Shown: positions 18,714 through 28,094, numbered from the stretch's first letter. The stretch: 64,000 nucleotides of DNA from JAVVHH01 sp963848035 (GCA_963848035.1 CAWKCD010000001.1:930001-994000), one strand, 5' to 3'. The notes: generated from the letters alone by a model not told the origin. Numbers and translations are program-made.

Positions 18714-18714
18714 G

Positions 18715-19074
18715 TCAGCCTTTGGCGAGGTTTCTGGTGGCGAGGTATTGCTCGACGGTTTCGCCGCGCATTTGGGCGCCGGTGGCGATGAGGCCGTCTC
18801 CGCAGAGCTGCGCGAGGCGGAGCAGGGGGAAAACGTTGGCGCCGCGCTGGATCAGCGCGAGCCAGTTCTTCTCGGCGATGAGCTCGCGGTCGATGGGGTC
18901 GATGCCGTACCGGTCCATCGCGGCGTCGCGGTCGGCTTCGAAGGCGGCCCGGTTGTCGGGCGTGCGGAGGTCGTAGCAGAAGCGGTTGATCTTGAGGCCG
19001 CGGCGGGCGGCGTCGCCGCTGTTGAGGTAGGTGCCCGAGGGCAGCGCTCCGGGGTCGATCTGGCGGCTCTTCAT
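18715..19074 (-). CDS. ligA: Protocatechuate 4,5-dioxygenase alpha subunit LigA
   Basis: LigA is the small helical subunit that covers the LigB active site. The 119-residue protein shows the family features LKINRFCYDLRTPDNRAAF and DRELIAEKNWLALIQRGANVF. It is somewhat shorter than the roughly 139-residue model protein, mainly at the C-terminus. The ATG at 19074 overlaps the stop of the reductase gene in an ATGA. The longer open frame upstream is a shadow of the reductase. Confidence 0.92.
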   Translation of the reverse strand: MKSRQIDPGALPSGTYLNSGDAARRGLKINRFCYDLRTPDNRAAFEADRDAAMDRYGIDPIDRELIAEKNWLALIQRGANVFPLLRLAQLCGDGLIATGAQMRGETVEQYLATRNLAKG

Positions 19075-20046
19075 GCGGGGCGCGCGGCGGTGTCGATCGT
19101 GATGGAGCCGCCGGCAACGCGCGAGACGCAGGTGCAAAGATGGGTGTTGGCGGCCTTTTGAGCGTCGCTGAAGAAGACGTCGCGATGGTCGACGGGTCCG
19201 TCGGTCTCGAGGATGGGGACGGCGCAGAGGCCGCATTCGCCCCGGCGGCAATCGTAGATCATGCCGACCCCGGCGGCTTCGAGCGCATCGAGCATGGATT
19301 GGTTGCGCGGGACGAGGATCTCCTTCCCGAGCCGGGGAATGCGCACCGCGAAATCCTCGGTGGGAAGCGTGCCGCTGTTGCCGAACGTCTCGAAGCGGAG
19401 GTTCTCGATCGGGCGGCCACTGGCGGCCCAGGCGCGCCTGGCGGCCTCGAGCAGGCCGATGGGGCCGCAGACGTAGAGTTCGCCGCCGGGCTGGAGTGCG
19501 ACGATGGCGGCTTGCAGGTCCATGCGGGCGCCTTCCTCGTCGACGAAGGTTTCCAGGCGGTCGCCGATGCGGCCGGTAAGCTCGTCGGCCAGAGCGAGAT
19601 CGATCCGTCGGCGGGCGGCGTAGAGCAGGCGGAAGCGTGCGCCGCGGTCGGCCAACGCGAGGGCCATGGAGTAGATCGGGGTGATGCCGATACCGCCGGC
19701 GACGAGGAGGTAGTCGGGGCGATCGGGGGCGAGGTCGAAGTGGTTGCCGGGTTCGGAGATGGTGAGGAGCGCACCGGGTTCGAGCCCGTGCATGTAGAGG
19801 GAGCCGCCGCGGCTGTCGGGCAGGCGCTTGACGGCGATGCGGTAGCGCCGGTCGGCGCAGGGGCCGACGACCGAGTACGAGCGCGTTTCGGGGCGGCCGG
19901 CGATATGGACGGTGAGGATGATGTTGCTGCCGGGGGTGGGCGGCGACGAAGTGCTGGCCGGGGTCGATCTCGAACAGTCGGATGTCGGGGGCGAGATCGC
20001 GGATGGCGGCGAGGCGGGCCGGGTGCCAGGCGAGATGTTTGCGCAT
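19071..20046 (-). pseudogene. Vanillate demethylase-type reductase (VanB-like), frameshifted
   Basis: The product is a phthalate-dioxygenase-reductase type protein with an FMN/NAD reductase module (RSYSVVG; GGIGITPIYSMA) and a C-terminal plant-type [2Fe-2S] motif CRRGECGLCAVPILE ending in HLCTC. The N-terminal 38 residues (from MRKHLAWHPARLAAI, ATG at 20046) lie in a different frame from the rest. The shift falls in a run of five C residues near 19937 (minus strand CACCCCCGGC). Removing one C restores a continuous protein of about 324 residues. It would pass electrons to the Rieske oxygenase gene upstream. It could be a real pseudogene or a sequence error. Confidence 0.8.
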
Positions 20047-20047
20047 G

Positions 20048-21108
20048 CTACTCGGCGGCGAGGGCGGCGGGAGGGCGTTCGGCGGCGATCATGGCGATCG
20101 ATCATGCGGCGGGCCCAGAGGGCGCCGGCGTCGATGTTGAGATTGTAGAAGGGCATGCGCGGGTTCTTGTCGATGGCGCGCTGCTGCGCCTCCAGCACGT
20201 CCTTGTCCTGCTCGTAGAGCCCGACGCCGCCGCCGACATGGGCGCGTTGGATCGAGGTGGTCAGCGACTGGTCGTCGGTCTTGAAGCTGCGGACGAAGTT
20301 CCAGAAATAGTGGCAGGTGCGGTCGCCGTCTCGGGGGTGATGGCGGCGAGGAAGAAGCCGTTACGCCCTGGACGCCGTTCTCGCGCTCGGTGCCGGTGGG
20401 CGTGACGCCGACATCGCCGGCGACGACGGAGGGCGCCTCGAAGCGGATGATCTGCCAGCGGTCGACATGGCCGGGCTTACCGAGATTCGTTTCCAGAAAG
20501 GCGGCGGGTCGATGTCGCGCATCCACCGCGTCACGGTGACGAGACGGTCGTCATGGGTGACGTCGAACGGCGTCTTGGTGACGTTGTCGTCGCCGATGCT
20601 GCCGGCATGGACGTAGGTTTCGTGGGTGAGATCCATGAGGTTGTCGACGACGAGGCGGTAGTCGCATTTCAGGCTGTAGAACGTGCCGCCCTCGCCGGTC
20701 CAGGGTTTGTCGGCGTTCCAATGGAAGTCGGGCAGTTTCGCCGGGGTCGGCGAGGGCCGGGTCGCCCATCCAGAGCCAGATGAGGCGGTGCTTCTCGATC
20801 ACCGGGTAGGCGCGGACGCAGGCGGAAGGATTGATGGTCTCCTGCGCCGGCATGTAGGTGCAGCGACCGGCGGCGTTGAAGATCAGGCCGTGATAGCCGC
20901 ACACCACTTCGTCATCGCGGAGATGGCCGAGCGAGAGGGGCAGCAGGCGGTGCCAACAGGCGTCCTCGAGCGCGGCGACCTGGCCGTCGCTGCGGCGGTA
21001 GAGCACGACGTCCGTGCCGCAGAGCGTGCGGGCGGTCAGGGCGTGCTTGATCTCATGGTCCCAGGAGGCCGCATACCAAGCGTTCAGCGGGAATGATTGT
21101 TCACCCAT
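20048..21108 (-). pseudogene. Rieske aromatic oxygenase (VanA/TsaM-like), multiple frameshifts
   Basis: The 5' part encodes the Rieske centre with CWH (DACWHRLLPLSLG) and CGYHG motifs. The next frame carries the mononuclear iron segment DNLMDLTHETYVHAGSIG. Later frames carry GHVDRWQIIRFEAP, CHYFWNFVRSF and AFYNLNIDAG-like FYNLNIDAG. Reading through needs about five single-base corrections, near 20745, 20487, 20364, 20321 and 20104. With them the protein would be about 350 residues and end AAERPPAALAAE, 1 bp before the reductase ATG. Family members demethylate vanillate to protocatechuate, the LigAB substrate. No in-place nonsense codon was seen, and both insertions and deletions occur. Confidence 0.8.
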
Positions 21109-21323
21109 GGCTTCCTCCCTCGTTCACCCGAGTTTCGGACGAAGCGCGGCCGGCGGCAAGCGCCATGCGTACTCGGTAGATCACACATCCTGTCCTAAAT
21201 TGTGCAATGCAGCATTTGTCGCTTGCATCCAGACGGGCCAATGCCATTCTGTCACCCACGGAGCAGGGAGCGTCCTCGACACCATAGCCGGCCCAAGGTG
21301 GTCGGCGAACGAGGAGAAAGCAC

Positions 21324-21545
21324 TTGGCCATCAACACATCCGCCGTCACGGCGATCGGCCGCCGCCCGGTTTCGGGACGCGCCACCATCATGCAGGACCT
21401 GCGCGCGGCATTCGGGCGCTGGCAAGAGCGTTCGCGCATCCGGTTCGAGCTGCAGCAGATGAGCTCGCGCGAGCTGGCCGATCTCGGTCTCAACCCTTCC
21501 GATATCGACGACGTCGCCAACGGCAGCTTCCGCCGGGGCGACTAG
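21324..21545 (+). CDS. DUF1127 domain protein
   Basis: This small 73-residue basic protein ends with the arginine-rich DUF1127 domain, here RFELQQMSSRELADLGLNPS, followed by DIDDVANGSFRRGD. It starts with TTG, supported by AGGAG 9 bases upstream. DUF1127 proteins in alphaproteobacteria have been linked to small-RNA and phosphate or carbon metabolism control. The gene is divergent from the Rieske oxygenase gene across a 215-bp region (21109-21323) that should hold both promoters. Confidence 0.85.
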   Translation: MAINTSAVTAIGRRPVSGRATIMQDLRAAFGRWQERSRIRFELQQMSSRELADLGLNPSDIDDVANGSFRRGD

Positions 21546-21657
21546 ACCCTCTCTACGCCTGCGTCGGCGCCCGCTCCTCGAGCGGCGCCCCGCCGGGTGG
21601 ATGGCGAACCCTGCCACATTGCGGCACGTTGCCCCGCGCAAGCAGGGAGTTCGCGAG

Positions 21658-22581
21658 ATGACGATCCGAGTGGCGATCGTGGGACTGGGTAAAATCGCCC
21701 GTGACCAGCATCTGCCGGCGATCGCAGGCACCGACGGGATCGAGCTGGCGGCGATCGTGAGCCGCAATGCGGCGTTGCCCGACGTGCCATCGTTCGGGGA
21801 TCTCGAAGCCCTGTTCGCTGCTGACGTGGCGGTCGATGCGGTAGCGCTCTGCACGCCGCCCCAGGTTCGCCGGTCGCAGGCGGCTGCGGCGCTCGGGGCA
21901 GGCAAGCATGTCATGTTGGAGAAGCCGCCGGGTGCGAGCGTGCGCGAGATCGCGCCGTTGATCGAGACGGCGGACGGGCAGGGATTGTCGCTGTTCGCGA
22001 CATGGCATTCACGCTTCGCGCCGGCGGTTGAGACAGCGCGGGCGCTGCTGGCCCAGCGGTCCTTGCGGTCGGTTCGGATCGAGTGGCGGGAAGATGTACG
22101 GGTATGGCATCCGGGCCAGGCCTGGATTTTCGAGCCCGGTGGGTTGGGCGTGTTCGATCCGGGGATCAACGCACTCTCCATCCTGACCCGCATCCTGCCG
22201 AAGCCGCCGTTCGTGACGTCGGCGCGGTTGGATTTCCCGTCGAACAAGGGCGCCCCGATCGCGGCGGAGATCAGCTTTTCCGATGCCGGCGGGCTACCGA
22301 TCCGGGCCGAGTTCGATTTCCTGCAAACCGGGCCTCAAACCTGGGACATCACCGTCGAGACCGATGCGGGAGATGTCGTGCTGTCCGAGGGCGGCGCGCG
22401 GTTGCGCGACGCGGGGCGCGAGCTGCCGGTGGGGCCCGAGGCGGAGTATCGGGGCCTCTATGCACGGTTCGTCGAGTTGATCGGCGAGGGTCGGAGCGAG
22501 GTGGATCTGACACCGTTGCAGCTGGTAGCGGATGCGTTCCTGCTGGGCGCGCGCCGGGTCGTGGACGCGTTCGAGGAGTGA
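21658..22581 (+). CDS. Aldose 1-dehydrogenase, Gfo/Idh/MocA family (L-arabinose/D-galactose type)
   Basis: The enzyme probably oxidises an aldose at C1 to the lactone with NAD(P)+. The 307-residue product begins MTIRVAIVGLGKIARDQHLPA, a Rossmann motif followed by the KIARDQHLPAI segment. It has the dinucleotide-fold EKPPGA motif and WHPGQAWIFEPGGLGVFDPG. This pattern closely resembles the Azospirillum-type L-arabinose 1-dehydrogenase and D-galactose 1-dehydrogenase as I remember them. I chose the ATG at 21658, where homology begins. It leads a co-directional run including an SMP-30 lactonase that could hydrolyse its product. Confidence 0.88.
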   Translation: MTIRVAIVGLGKIARDQHLPAIAGTDGIELAAIVSRNAALPDVPSFGDLEALFAADVAVDAVALCTPPQVRRSQAAAALGAGKHVMLEKPPGASVREIAPLIETADGQGLSLFATWHSRFAPAVETARALLAQRSLRSVRIEWREDVRVWHPGQAWIFEPGGLGVFDPGINALSILTRILPKPPFVTSARLDFPSNKGAPIAAEISFSDAGGLPIRAEFDFLQTGPQTWDITVETDAGDVVLSEGGARLRDAGRELPVGPEAEYRGLYARFVELIGEGRSEVDLTPLQLVADAFLLGARRVVDAFEE

Positions 22582-22611
22582 CCGGGATCGCACGGCTCGG
22601 AGGGCATCGGT

Positions 22612-24174
22612 TTGGATCATTATGACCTGATCGTCATCGGCAGCGGGCCGGGTGGCGCATCGCTGGCGCATCGGCTGGCGCCGACGGGCAAGCGGATCCT
22701 GATGCTCGAGCGCGGCGACTATCTGCCGCGGAGCATCGACAATTGGAGCAGCCAGGTCGTGTTCGTCGACGGGCGCTACCAGACCAAGGAGACATGGTTC
22801 GGGGCGGATGGTCGGGAATTTCATCCCGGGCTGCATTACTTCGTTGGCGGTAATTCGAAGGTGTATGGCGCGGCGCTGCTGCGGCTGCGGGAGCGGGATT
22901 TCGAGCAGATCCGGCACGCGGACGGCATCTCGCCGGAATGGCCGCTGAAATATGCCGATTTCGAACCGTTCTACAGTGAGGCGGAGCGTCTGTTCGCGGT
23001 GCATGGGCTGCGCGGCGAGGACCCTTTGGAGCCCCCCTCCCCCACCCCCTACCCGCATCCGCCGGTCTCCCACGAGCCGAAAATTCAGGCTCTGGCGGAG
23101 AGCTTCGCCGAAGACGGGCTGCATCCGTTTCATCTGCCGCTGGGCATTCGCCTGGACGAGCGGGACGGCAAGCCGACGCCCACCAGCATCTGCATCCGCT
23201 GCGACGCATTCGACGGGTTCCCGTGCCTGCTGAACGGCAAGGCCGATGCGCAAGTGATGTGCGTGGACCCGGCGTTGGCGGCGCACCCGAACCTCACGCT
23301 TCTGACCAACGCCTACGTTTCCAAGCTCGAGACCAGCGCGTCGGGCCGGGAGGTGACGTCCGTGGTGGTGGAGCGGCACGGGGCGGAGGAGCGTTATTCG
23401 GCCGATATCGTGGTGGTGGCCTGCGGGGCGCTGTCGTCCGCGTTGCTGCTATTGCGTTCCGCTACTGACGCGCATCCGAACGGGCTCGCGAACGGCTCCG
23501 GGCAGGTCGGGCGGAACTACATCCGGCACAATCAGTCGGTGCTGATGGCGCTGCTGAAGGAACCGAACGAGACGGTGTTCCAGAAGACGCTGGCGGTGAG
23601 CGATTACTATTTCGGGGCCGATGATTGGGCATTCCCGCTGGGCCTGATCCAGATGTGCGCGACGTCGCATGCCGACCAGATCAGGGCGGAGGCGCTGCCG
23701 GCATGGCTCGAATGGCTGCCGGACATGCCGTTCGACAGTATGGCGCGGCACTCGATGGATTTCTGGCTGTCGTCGGAGGATCTGCCGCGACCGGAGAACC
23801 GGATCTATTACGATAGCGGGCGCGTCGTGCTGGACCTGGCGGAGAACAACATGGAAGCGCACCGGCGCTTAAAGAAGAAGCTCGAGCATCATCTGGGCCG
23901 GGCGGGAGCGCGGCCGGTGCTGCTGGAGCGGAGCCTCTATCTCGGCAAAGGGATCCCGGTGGGCGGCACGGCGCACCAGGCGGGCACGCTGCGGTTCGGG
24001 CCGGACCCGGCGAGCGCGGTGCTCGATCTGGACTGCAAAGCGCACGAGCTGGACAATCTTTACGTGACCGATGCGAGCTTCTTCCCGTCGATCGGGTCGG
24101 TGAATCCGACGCTGACCATCATCGCCAACGCGCTGCGGGTGGCCGAGCATCTGCGCCAACGGTTGGGTTCATGA
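22612..24174 (+). CDS. GMC family FAD-dependent oxidoreductase
   Basis: This 520-residue flavoprotein oxidises an alcohol or sugar. The N-terminal FAD-binding motif is DLIVIGSGPGGASLAHRLA, followed by LMLERGDYLPR. The C-terminus has the GMC signature VTDASFFPSIGSVNPTLTI. A histidine in GGTAHQAGTLRFG is a candidate catalytic base. Start is TTG at 22612. No signal peptide is seen, so it is cytoplasmic. It overlaps the DoxX gene in an ATGA. The substrate is not identifiable from sequence. Confidence 0.9.
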   Translation: MDHYDLIVIGSGPGGASLAHRLAPTGKRILMLERGDYLPRSIDNWSSQVVFVDGRYQTKETWFGADGREFHPGLHYFVGGNSKVYGAALLRLRERDFEQIRHADGISPEWPLKYADFEPFYSEAERLFAVHGLRGEDPLEPPSPTPYPHPPVSHEPKIQALAESFAEDGLHPFHLPLGIRLDERDGKPTPTSICIRCDAFDGFPCLLNGKADAQVMCVDPALAAHPNLTLLTNAYVSKLETSASGREVTSVVVERHGAEERYSADIVVVACGALSSALLLLRSATDAHPNGLANGSGQVGRNYIRHNQSVLMALLKEPNETVFQKTLAVSDYYFGADDWAFPLGLIQMCATSHADQIRAEALPAWLEWLPDMPFDSMARHSMDFWLSSEDLPRPENRIYYDSGRVVLDLAENNMEAHRRLKKKLEHHLGRAGARPVLLERSLYLGKGIPVGGTAHQAGTLRFGPDPASAVLDLDCKAHELDNLYVTDASFFPSIGSVNPTLTIIANALRVAEHLRQRLGS

Positions 24175-24635
24175 GCGCGGCGATGATCACGCTGGGCGTG
24201 CGGTATCTGCTGGTCATGCTGTTCTTTCCGTTCTCCGCGCTGGACAAGATCCTGAATTTCCACGGCGCAGTGGGTCAGGCTCAAGAAATCGCGCCGGCGA
24301 AGAGCGTGGCGACGGCGTTGATCGTGGCCGGGCTCGCGGTCGAGATCCTGATGCCGCTGGGCGTCCTGACGGGCACGGCGGACCGGGCGGCGGCGTTCGT
24401 GATGGCCGGCTACTGCGCCGTCACGGCAGTGCTGTTCAAGCGGTTCTGGCAGCCGGGCGATTTCTGGCGCAAGGGCGACAGCAAGGCGCGCAATCTGTTC
24501 TGGGATTTTCTCAAGAACTTCTCGCTCGCGGGCGGATTCCTACTGCTGACCTTCGGCCGGGTCGCGCCCGACGTGCCCAGCTTCTTCGCCGCCCCGTTCG
24601 CCTCGACCCATCCTTACGCACAGGTGTCGCCATGA
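24171..24635 (+). CDS. DoxX-like membrane protein
   Basis: This 154-residue membrane protein has four predicted helices and matches the DoxX/DoxD-like group, with FPFSALDKILNFHGA near the N-terminus and ALIVAGLAVEILMPLGVL in the middle. DoxX proteins are often quinone-linked partners of oxidoreductases. Here it is translationally coupled to the GMC oxidase on one side and the cupin gene on the other (ATGA overlaps), so it may take electrons from the GMC enzyme to the membrane. That role is inferred. Confidence 0.82.
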   Translation: MSAAMITLGVRYLLVMLFFPFSALDKILNFHGAVGQAQEIAPAKSVATALIVAGLAVEILMPLGVLTGTADRAAAFVMAGYCAVTAVLFKRFWQPGDFWRKGDSKARNLFWDFLKNFSLAGGFLLLTFGRVAPDVPSFFAAPFASTHPYAQVSP

Positions 24636-25081
24636 GCGATCTCGGACCCAAGCCGCGCGTTCCGTACTGGCATCTCTGGACCGACGAACACGGCGTCAGC
24701 CATCAGAACCAATGCGCGCTGACGGCGTGGGAGGCCCAGAGCGTCGGGAACGCGGCACCGCAATGGAACGACCAGCAAGACCGGGTCGAGTCGACGGTGG
24801 TGTTCACGGTCCAGCCGGTCGGCTGGGTCGGCGACTGGCACGAGAACCCGGCGCCGCAATGGATCGTCCCGATCTCCGGCCGCTGGTTCGTCGAATCGAT
24901 GGACGGAACGCGGATCGAGTTCGGGCCCGGCGAGTTGTCGCTGGGCGAGGACCAGAACTGCAACAAAGACGAACACGGCCGCAAAGGCCATCGCTCGGGC
25001 ACGGTCGGCGACCAGCCGGCGGTGCTGATGACGGTGCAGTTGCATCGGCCGCCGGTCCAGCGCCCCTGCCATGCTGACTGA
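24632..25081 (+). CDS. Cupin-fold protein
   Basis: This 149-residue soluble protein has a predicted single beta-barrel. The segment PAPQWIVPISGRWFVESMDGT followed by EFGPGELSLGEDQN is a cupin-like motif pair. The usual metal-binding histidines of motif 1 are largely replaced, so it may bind a ligand without metal catalysis. It overlaps both neighbours (DoxX and SMP-30). Its role in the operon is unknown. Confidence 0.75.
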   Translation: MSDLGPKPRVPYWHLWTDEHGVSHQNQCALTAWEAQSVGNAAPQWNDQQDRVESTVVFTVQPVGWVGDWHENPAPQWIVPISGRWFVESMDGTRIEFGPGELSLGEDQNCNKDEHGRKGHRSGTVGDQPAVLMTVQLHRPPVQRPCHAD

Positions 25082-25982
25082 CCTGCCGCCCTGGCTCGAG
25101 GCGCACGACGAGCGGTTCGTGCCGTTGGTGCTGCCAAATGCGCGGCTGGAGACGCTGGGAGACGGGTTCGGCTGGCTCGAGGGCCCCGTCTGGTTCGCGG
25201 ACGCCAACCAACTCCTGTTCAGCGACTTGCCGAACGACCGAATCTTGCGCTGGACCGAGGACGGCGGGGTCTCCGAGTTCCGCAAGCCGGCCGGATTCAT
25301 CAATGGCCAGACCCGCGATCGCGAAGGCCGGCTGATCAGCTGCTCGCACCGCAACCGCTGCGTTAACCGGACCGAGTTGGATGGCCGAGTAAACCACGTC
25401 GCCATCATCTTCGCGGACAACCGGTTGAACGGGCCGAACGACGTGGTCGTCGATCAGCAAGGCGCGATGTGGTTCACCGATCCGCTTTACGGCGGCAGCA
25501 CGGACTATGAGGGCGGTCGGCATGAATGCGTGCTACCGCCCGCGCTCTACCGTCGCAGTCCTGGGGGGCCGACGGAGTTGATGTCCGATGCCTTCCGCGG
25601 GCCGAACGGACTGTGTTTCTCGCCAGACGAGAGCCGGCTCTACGTGTCGGAAACGGGCGCGCAGTTCGGAGAGGATCCCGACCGGGCCATCCATGTGTTC
25701 GACGTCGTGGAGGGTGCGTTGGAGAATGGGCGCGTGTTCCATCGGACGTCGCCGGGCTTCACGGACGGGCTGCGCTGCGACGAGGAGGGGCGGGTTTGGG
25801 CCAGCGCCGGCGATGGCGTGCATTGCATCGCACCGGATGGCACGCATCTGGGAACGATCCTGACCGGGGCGACGGTGTCCAACCTGTGCTTCGGCGGGCG
25901 GAACCGGTCGCGGCTGTTCATCTGCGCATCGCATCGGCTGATGGCGGTCTACACCAACGTGCGGGGCGCGCCGTTTCTGTGA
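25071..25982 (+). CDS. SMP-30/gluconolactonase family lactonase
   Basis: The 303-residue six-bladed propeller probably hydrolyses a sugar lactone. Characteristic segments are GFGWLEGPVWFADANQLLFS, the metal-binding NGPNDVVVD loop and GPNGLCFSPDESRLYVSET, and a late TDGLRCDEEGRVW. These supply the Glu, Asn and Asp ligands of the divalent metal. It fits the aldose dehydrogenase at the head of the run, whose product is a lactone. It overlaps the cupin gene by 11 bp and the VOC gene in a GTGA. Confidence 0.9.
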   Translation: MLTDLPPWLEAHDERFVPLVLPNARLETLGDGFGWLEGPVWFADANQLLFSDLPNDRILRWTEDGGVSEFRKPAGFINGQTRDREGRLISCSHRNRCVNRTELDGRVNHVAIIFADNRLNGPNDVVVDQQGAMWFTDPLYGGSTDYEGGRHECVLPPALYRRSPGGPTELMSDAFRGPNGLCFSPDESRLYVSETGAQFGEDPDRAIHVFDVVEGALENGRVFHRTSPGFTDGLRCDEEGRVWASAGDGVHCIAPDGTHLGTILTGATVSNLCFGGRNRSRLFICASHRLMAVYTNVRGAPFL

Positions 25983-26767
25983 GGGCGCTGCGGCTGCTGC
26001 GGATCGAGCTGACCGTGGCTGTGCTGGAGCGGGCCGAGGCGTTCTATCTGCGGCTCGGGTTCAAGTCCGTTTCGGCGGGAGCTGTGTCGGCGCACCGGGC
26101 GCGGCTGATGGGAGCTGCGGCGGTGCGCGAGGTGATCCTCCGCCGGGGCGGCCAGGAGATCGCACTGCAGGAGTTCGCAGCCGCCGGCGCGCCTTACCCC
26201 GCCGATGCGCGTGCGTGCGACCTTGTGTTCCAGCACTTCGCCATGCCGGTCGCGGACACGCACGCGGCGATGGCGACGCTCTCCGGCGTGACCGCCATCA
26301 GCCGGGGCGGGCCACAGCATCTGCCGCAGCGCTCGGGGGGCGCCACCGCGTTCAAGTTCCGCGATCCGGACGGGCATCCGCTAGAGCTGATCCAGTTGCC
26401 CGGCGACAGCGGCAATGGGATCGACCACTCAGCCATCGTCGTGAGCGATGCCGGCCGGAGCATCGACTTCTATCGCGAGACCTTGGGACTGGAACTCGCC
26501 GCACGGCAGCTGAACACCGGGCCGGCGCAGGACCGGCTCGATGGAGTAGACGGAGCGGTGGTCGAAGTCGTCGCGCTGCAACCGCGGATTCCGGCTCCGC
26601 ATCTCGAGCTGCTGGCCTACCGCTCCCCGACGCCGCGAAACCGGCAGCCTCTCGCAGCCTGCGACATCGCTGCGACGCGGCTGGTGTTCGAGGTCTCGGG
26701 CGGAAAGGCGGCGTCGATGATCGAGGATCCGGACGGGCACAAGCTCGTGCTCGTGCCCGAACAATAG
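25979..26767 (+). CDS. Two-domain VOC family protein
   Basis: The 262-residue product has two vicinal-oxygen-chelate repeats. The first starts LRIELTVAVLERAEAFYLRL, and the second IDHSAIVVSDAGRSIDFYRE. Each ends with a PDGH motif (FRDPDGHPLELI and IEDPDGHKLVLV) that supplies a metal-binding residue. Relatives include extradiol dioxygenases, glyoxalases and isomerases. Start is the GTG at 25979, overlapping the lactonase stop; a longer open frame upstream is a shadow. The reaction is not known. Confidence 0.82.
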   Translation: MRALRLLRIELTVAVLERAEAFYLRLGFKSVSAGAVSAHRARLMGAAAVREVILRRGGQEIALQEFAAAGAPYPADARACDLVFQHFAMPVADTHAAMATLSGVTAISRGGPQHLPQRSGGATAFKFRDPDGHPLELIQLPGDSGNGIDHSAIVVSDAGRSIDFYRETLGLELAARQLNTGPAQDRLDGVDGAVVEVVALQPRIPAPHLELLAYRSPTPRNRQPLAACDIAATRLVFEVSGGKAASMIEDPDGHKLVLVPEQ

Positions 26768-26771
26768 CAGG

Positions 26772-28094
26772 TCAGGGCGCGGCAGCGGCGCCGACGACTT
26801 GGCCGCTGGGGGCCTCCAGCACGACTGCGATGCGTTCGCCCTCGGGCGCCTTGAGACGCCGTTCGATCGGCGCGCCGGTCCAGCGCGCCATCGTCTGCAG
26901 CGAGCGGACGATGTTGGATTCGCGCAGCGTGCGGCCGCCGTTCTCGCCGCGGCCGACCGAAGTCGTATGCACGGCGTCGAACCCGATCAGCAGCACGTCG
27001 GCCGTGCCGGCGCCTGCCCCGACGGTGACCGCGATCTCGCCAGGGCCGGTCCGCCGGACCGACACCGGCGCGAACGTCACCGCGCGGGACATGGCGACGC
27101 GGATCGCGTGCTCGACGGCGTCAGGGTCGGAGCCGACGACAGCCTGTGAGCCGTCGACGACCAGTTCGGGCGTGTAGACGGTATCCTCGCGCAGCCGCGC
27201 GGCATGCAGGCGCTCGCGCTCGGTGTAGGCCGGCGCGGAGAAAGGGTCGGTCCAACCGAGGCGGTTCCAGTATTCGACGTGGAAGGCGAGCGGCAGCAGG
27301 TCGGGGCGGGTGCGCGCGTAGTCGCTGAGCAGGGCGTCCGCGGGTGGGCAGGACGAGCAGCCTTGCGAGGTATACAGCTCGATCACAATAGGCCGCGGCG
27401 TTTGCGCCAGCGCGCCTTGGGTGGACGCCAGGATGCTCAAGAACGCGACAAGGCGGCTCAGGGCGCGGCCGCTGAGCAGGCGATTGAGACTGATCACGGC
27501 GATCACAGCGGTCGCGTGCGCGGCGAGATCTGGCAGGGTAACCTCGAAGGGATGCACGAAGTCGAGCAGCGTGGCGGACGCGGCGGCGGCGGCAAGGCCG
27601 GCAAACGTGGCGGTCAGCCGAGGACGGGCGGCGAAGGAGCGGCGCAGCAGGGCATAGAACAGCAACGAGAGCGGGATCGAGATCATGATGATGAAGCGGA
27701 AGCAGGACAGCGGCGGGTGTGCGGCCTGGTCGTCGGCCACGGTCTCGAGCCGCCAGCAGCCCCAGCCGGTGCCGGCGAGCCAGAGCGCGAGCGAGGGCAA
27801 AGGCAGCAGCGCCCAGGCGAGGGGGCGGCCAGGGATCGCCAGGGTGAAGGCGGCAAGCCCGGCGAGCCCGGCGGTGAGCGCCGCACCCACGAATTCCATG
27901 ATCTCGTCGGGCCCATGGGCGAGCTTGCGCATCAGCAGATCCGATCCCTCGATAGCGAGAATGGCAACGACGATGGCGGCGCAGGCGCTCAGCCAGAACA
28001 GCGCGCGCACCCAGGGTTTGGCCGGGCGGCGCACCGGCGGTAGGCGCTCGGAAAGCTGACGGATCAGCGCCTCGGCGGCGTCCGGCTCAGCCAC
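26772..28094 (-). CDS. NrsF-type anti-sigma factor fused to DUF1223 thiol domain
   Basis: The 440-residue protein joins two families. Residues 1-213 match NrsF (DUF1109), a six-helix membrane anti-sigma factor for SigF-type ECF factors. Residues 214-230 form a seventh hydrophobic segment that looks like the former signal peptide of the second part. Residues 231-440 are a DUF1223 thioredoxin-like domain with TSQGCSSCPPAD (CxxC at 246-249). With the N-terminus in the cytoplasm, this topology puts DUF1223 in the periplasm. Cys113 and Cys131 would lie in one periplasmic loop. The gene overlaps the sigma factor gene by 8 bp. A redox- or metal-sensing anti-sigma factor is the likely role. Confidence 0.88.
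   Translation of the reverse strand: MAEPDAAEALIRQLSERLPPVRRPAKPWVRALFWLSACAAIVVAILAIEGSDLLMRKLAHGPDEIMEFVGAALTAGLAGLAAFTLAIPGRPLAWALLPLPSLALWLAGTGWGCWRLETVADDQAAHPPLSCFRFIIMISIPLSLLFYALLRRSFAARPRLTATFAGLAAAAASATLLDFVHPFEVTLPDLAAHATAVIAVISLNRLLSGRALSRLVAFLSILASTQGALAQTPRPIVIELYTSQGCSSCPPADALLSDYARTRPDLLPLAFHVEYWNRLGWTDPFSAPAYTERERLHAARLREDTVYTPELVVDGSQAVVGSDPDAVEHAIRVAMSRAVTFAPVSVRRTGPGEIAVTVGAGAGTADVLLIGFDAVHTTSVGRGENGGRTLRESNIVRSLQTMARWTGAPIERRLKAPEGERIAVVLEAPSGQVVGAAAAP

Noticed and set aside
18715..20046. A 443-codon frame as a reductase-LigA fusion
   Set aside because: Only its first 38 and last 119 codons are homologous. The middle is a shadow created by the reductase frameshift, and LigA has its own start at 19074.
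25526..26767. A 413-residue VOC protein with a long N-terminal extension
   Set aside because: The extension is a shadow of the SMP-30 lactonase; the GTG at 25979 gives the coupled start.
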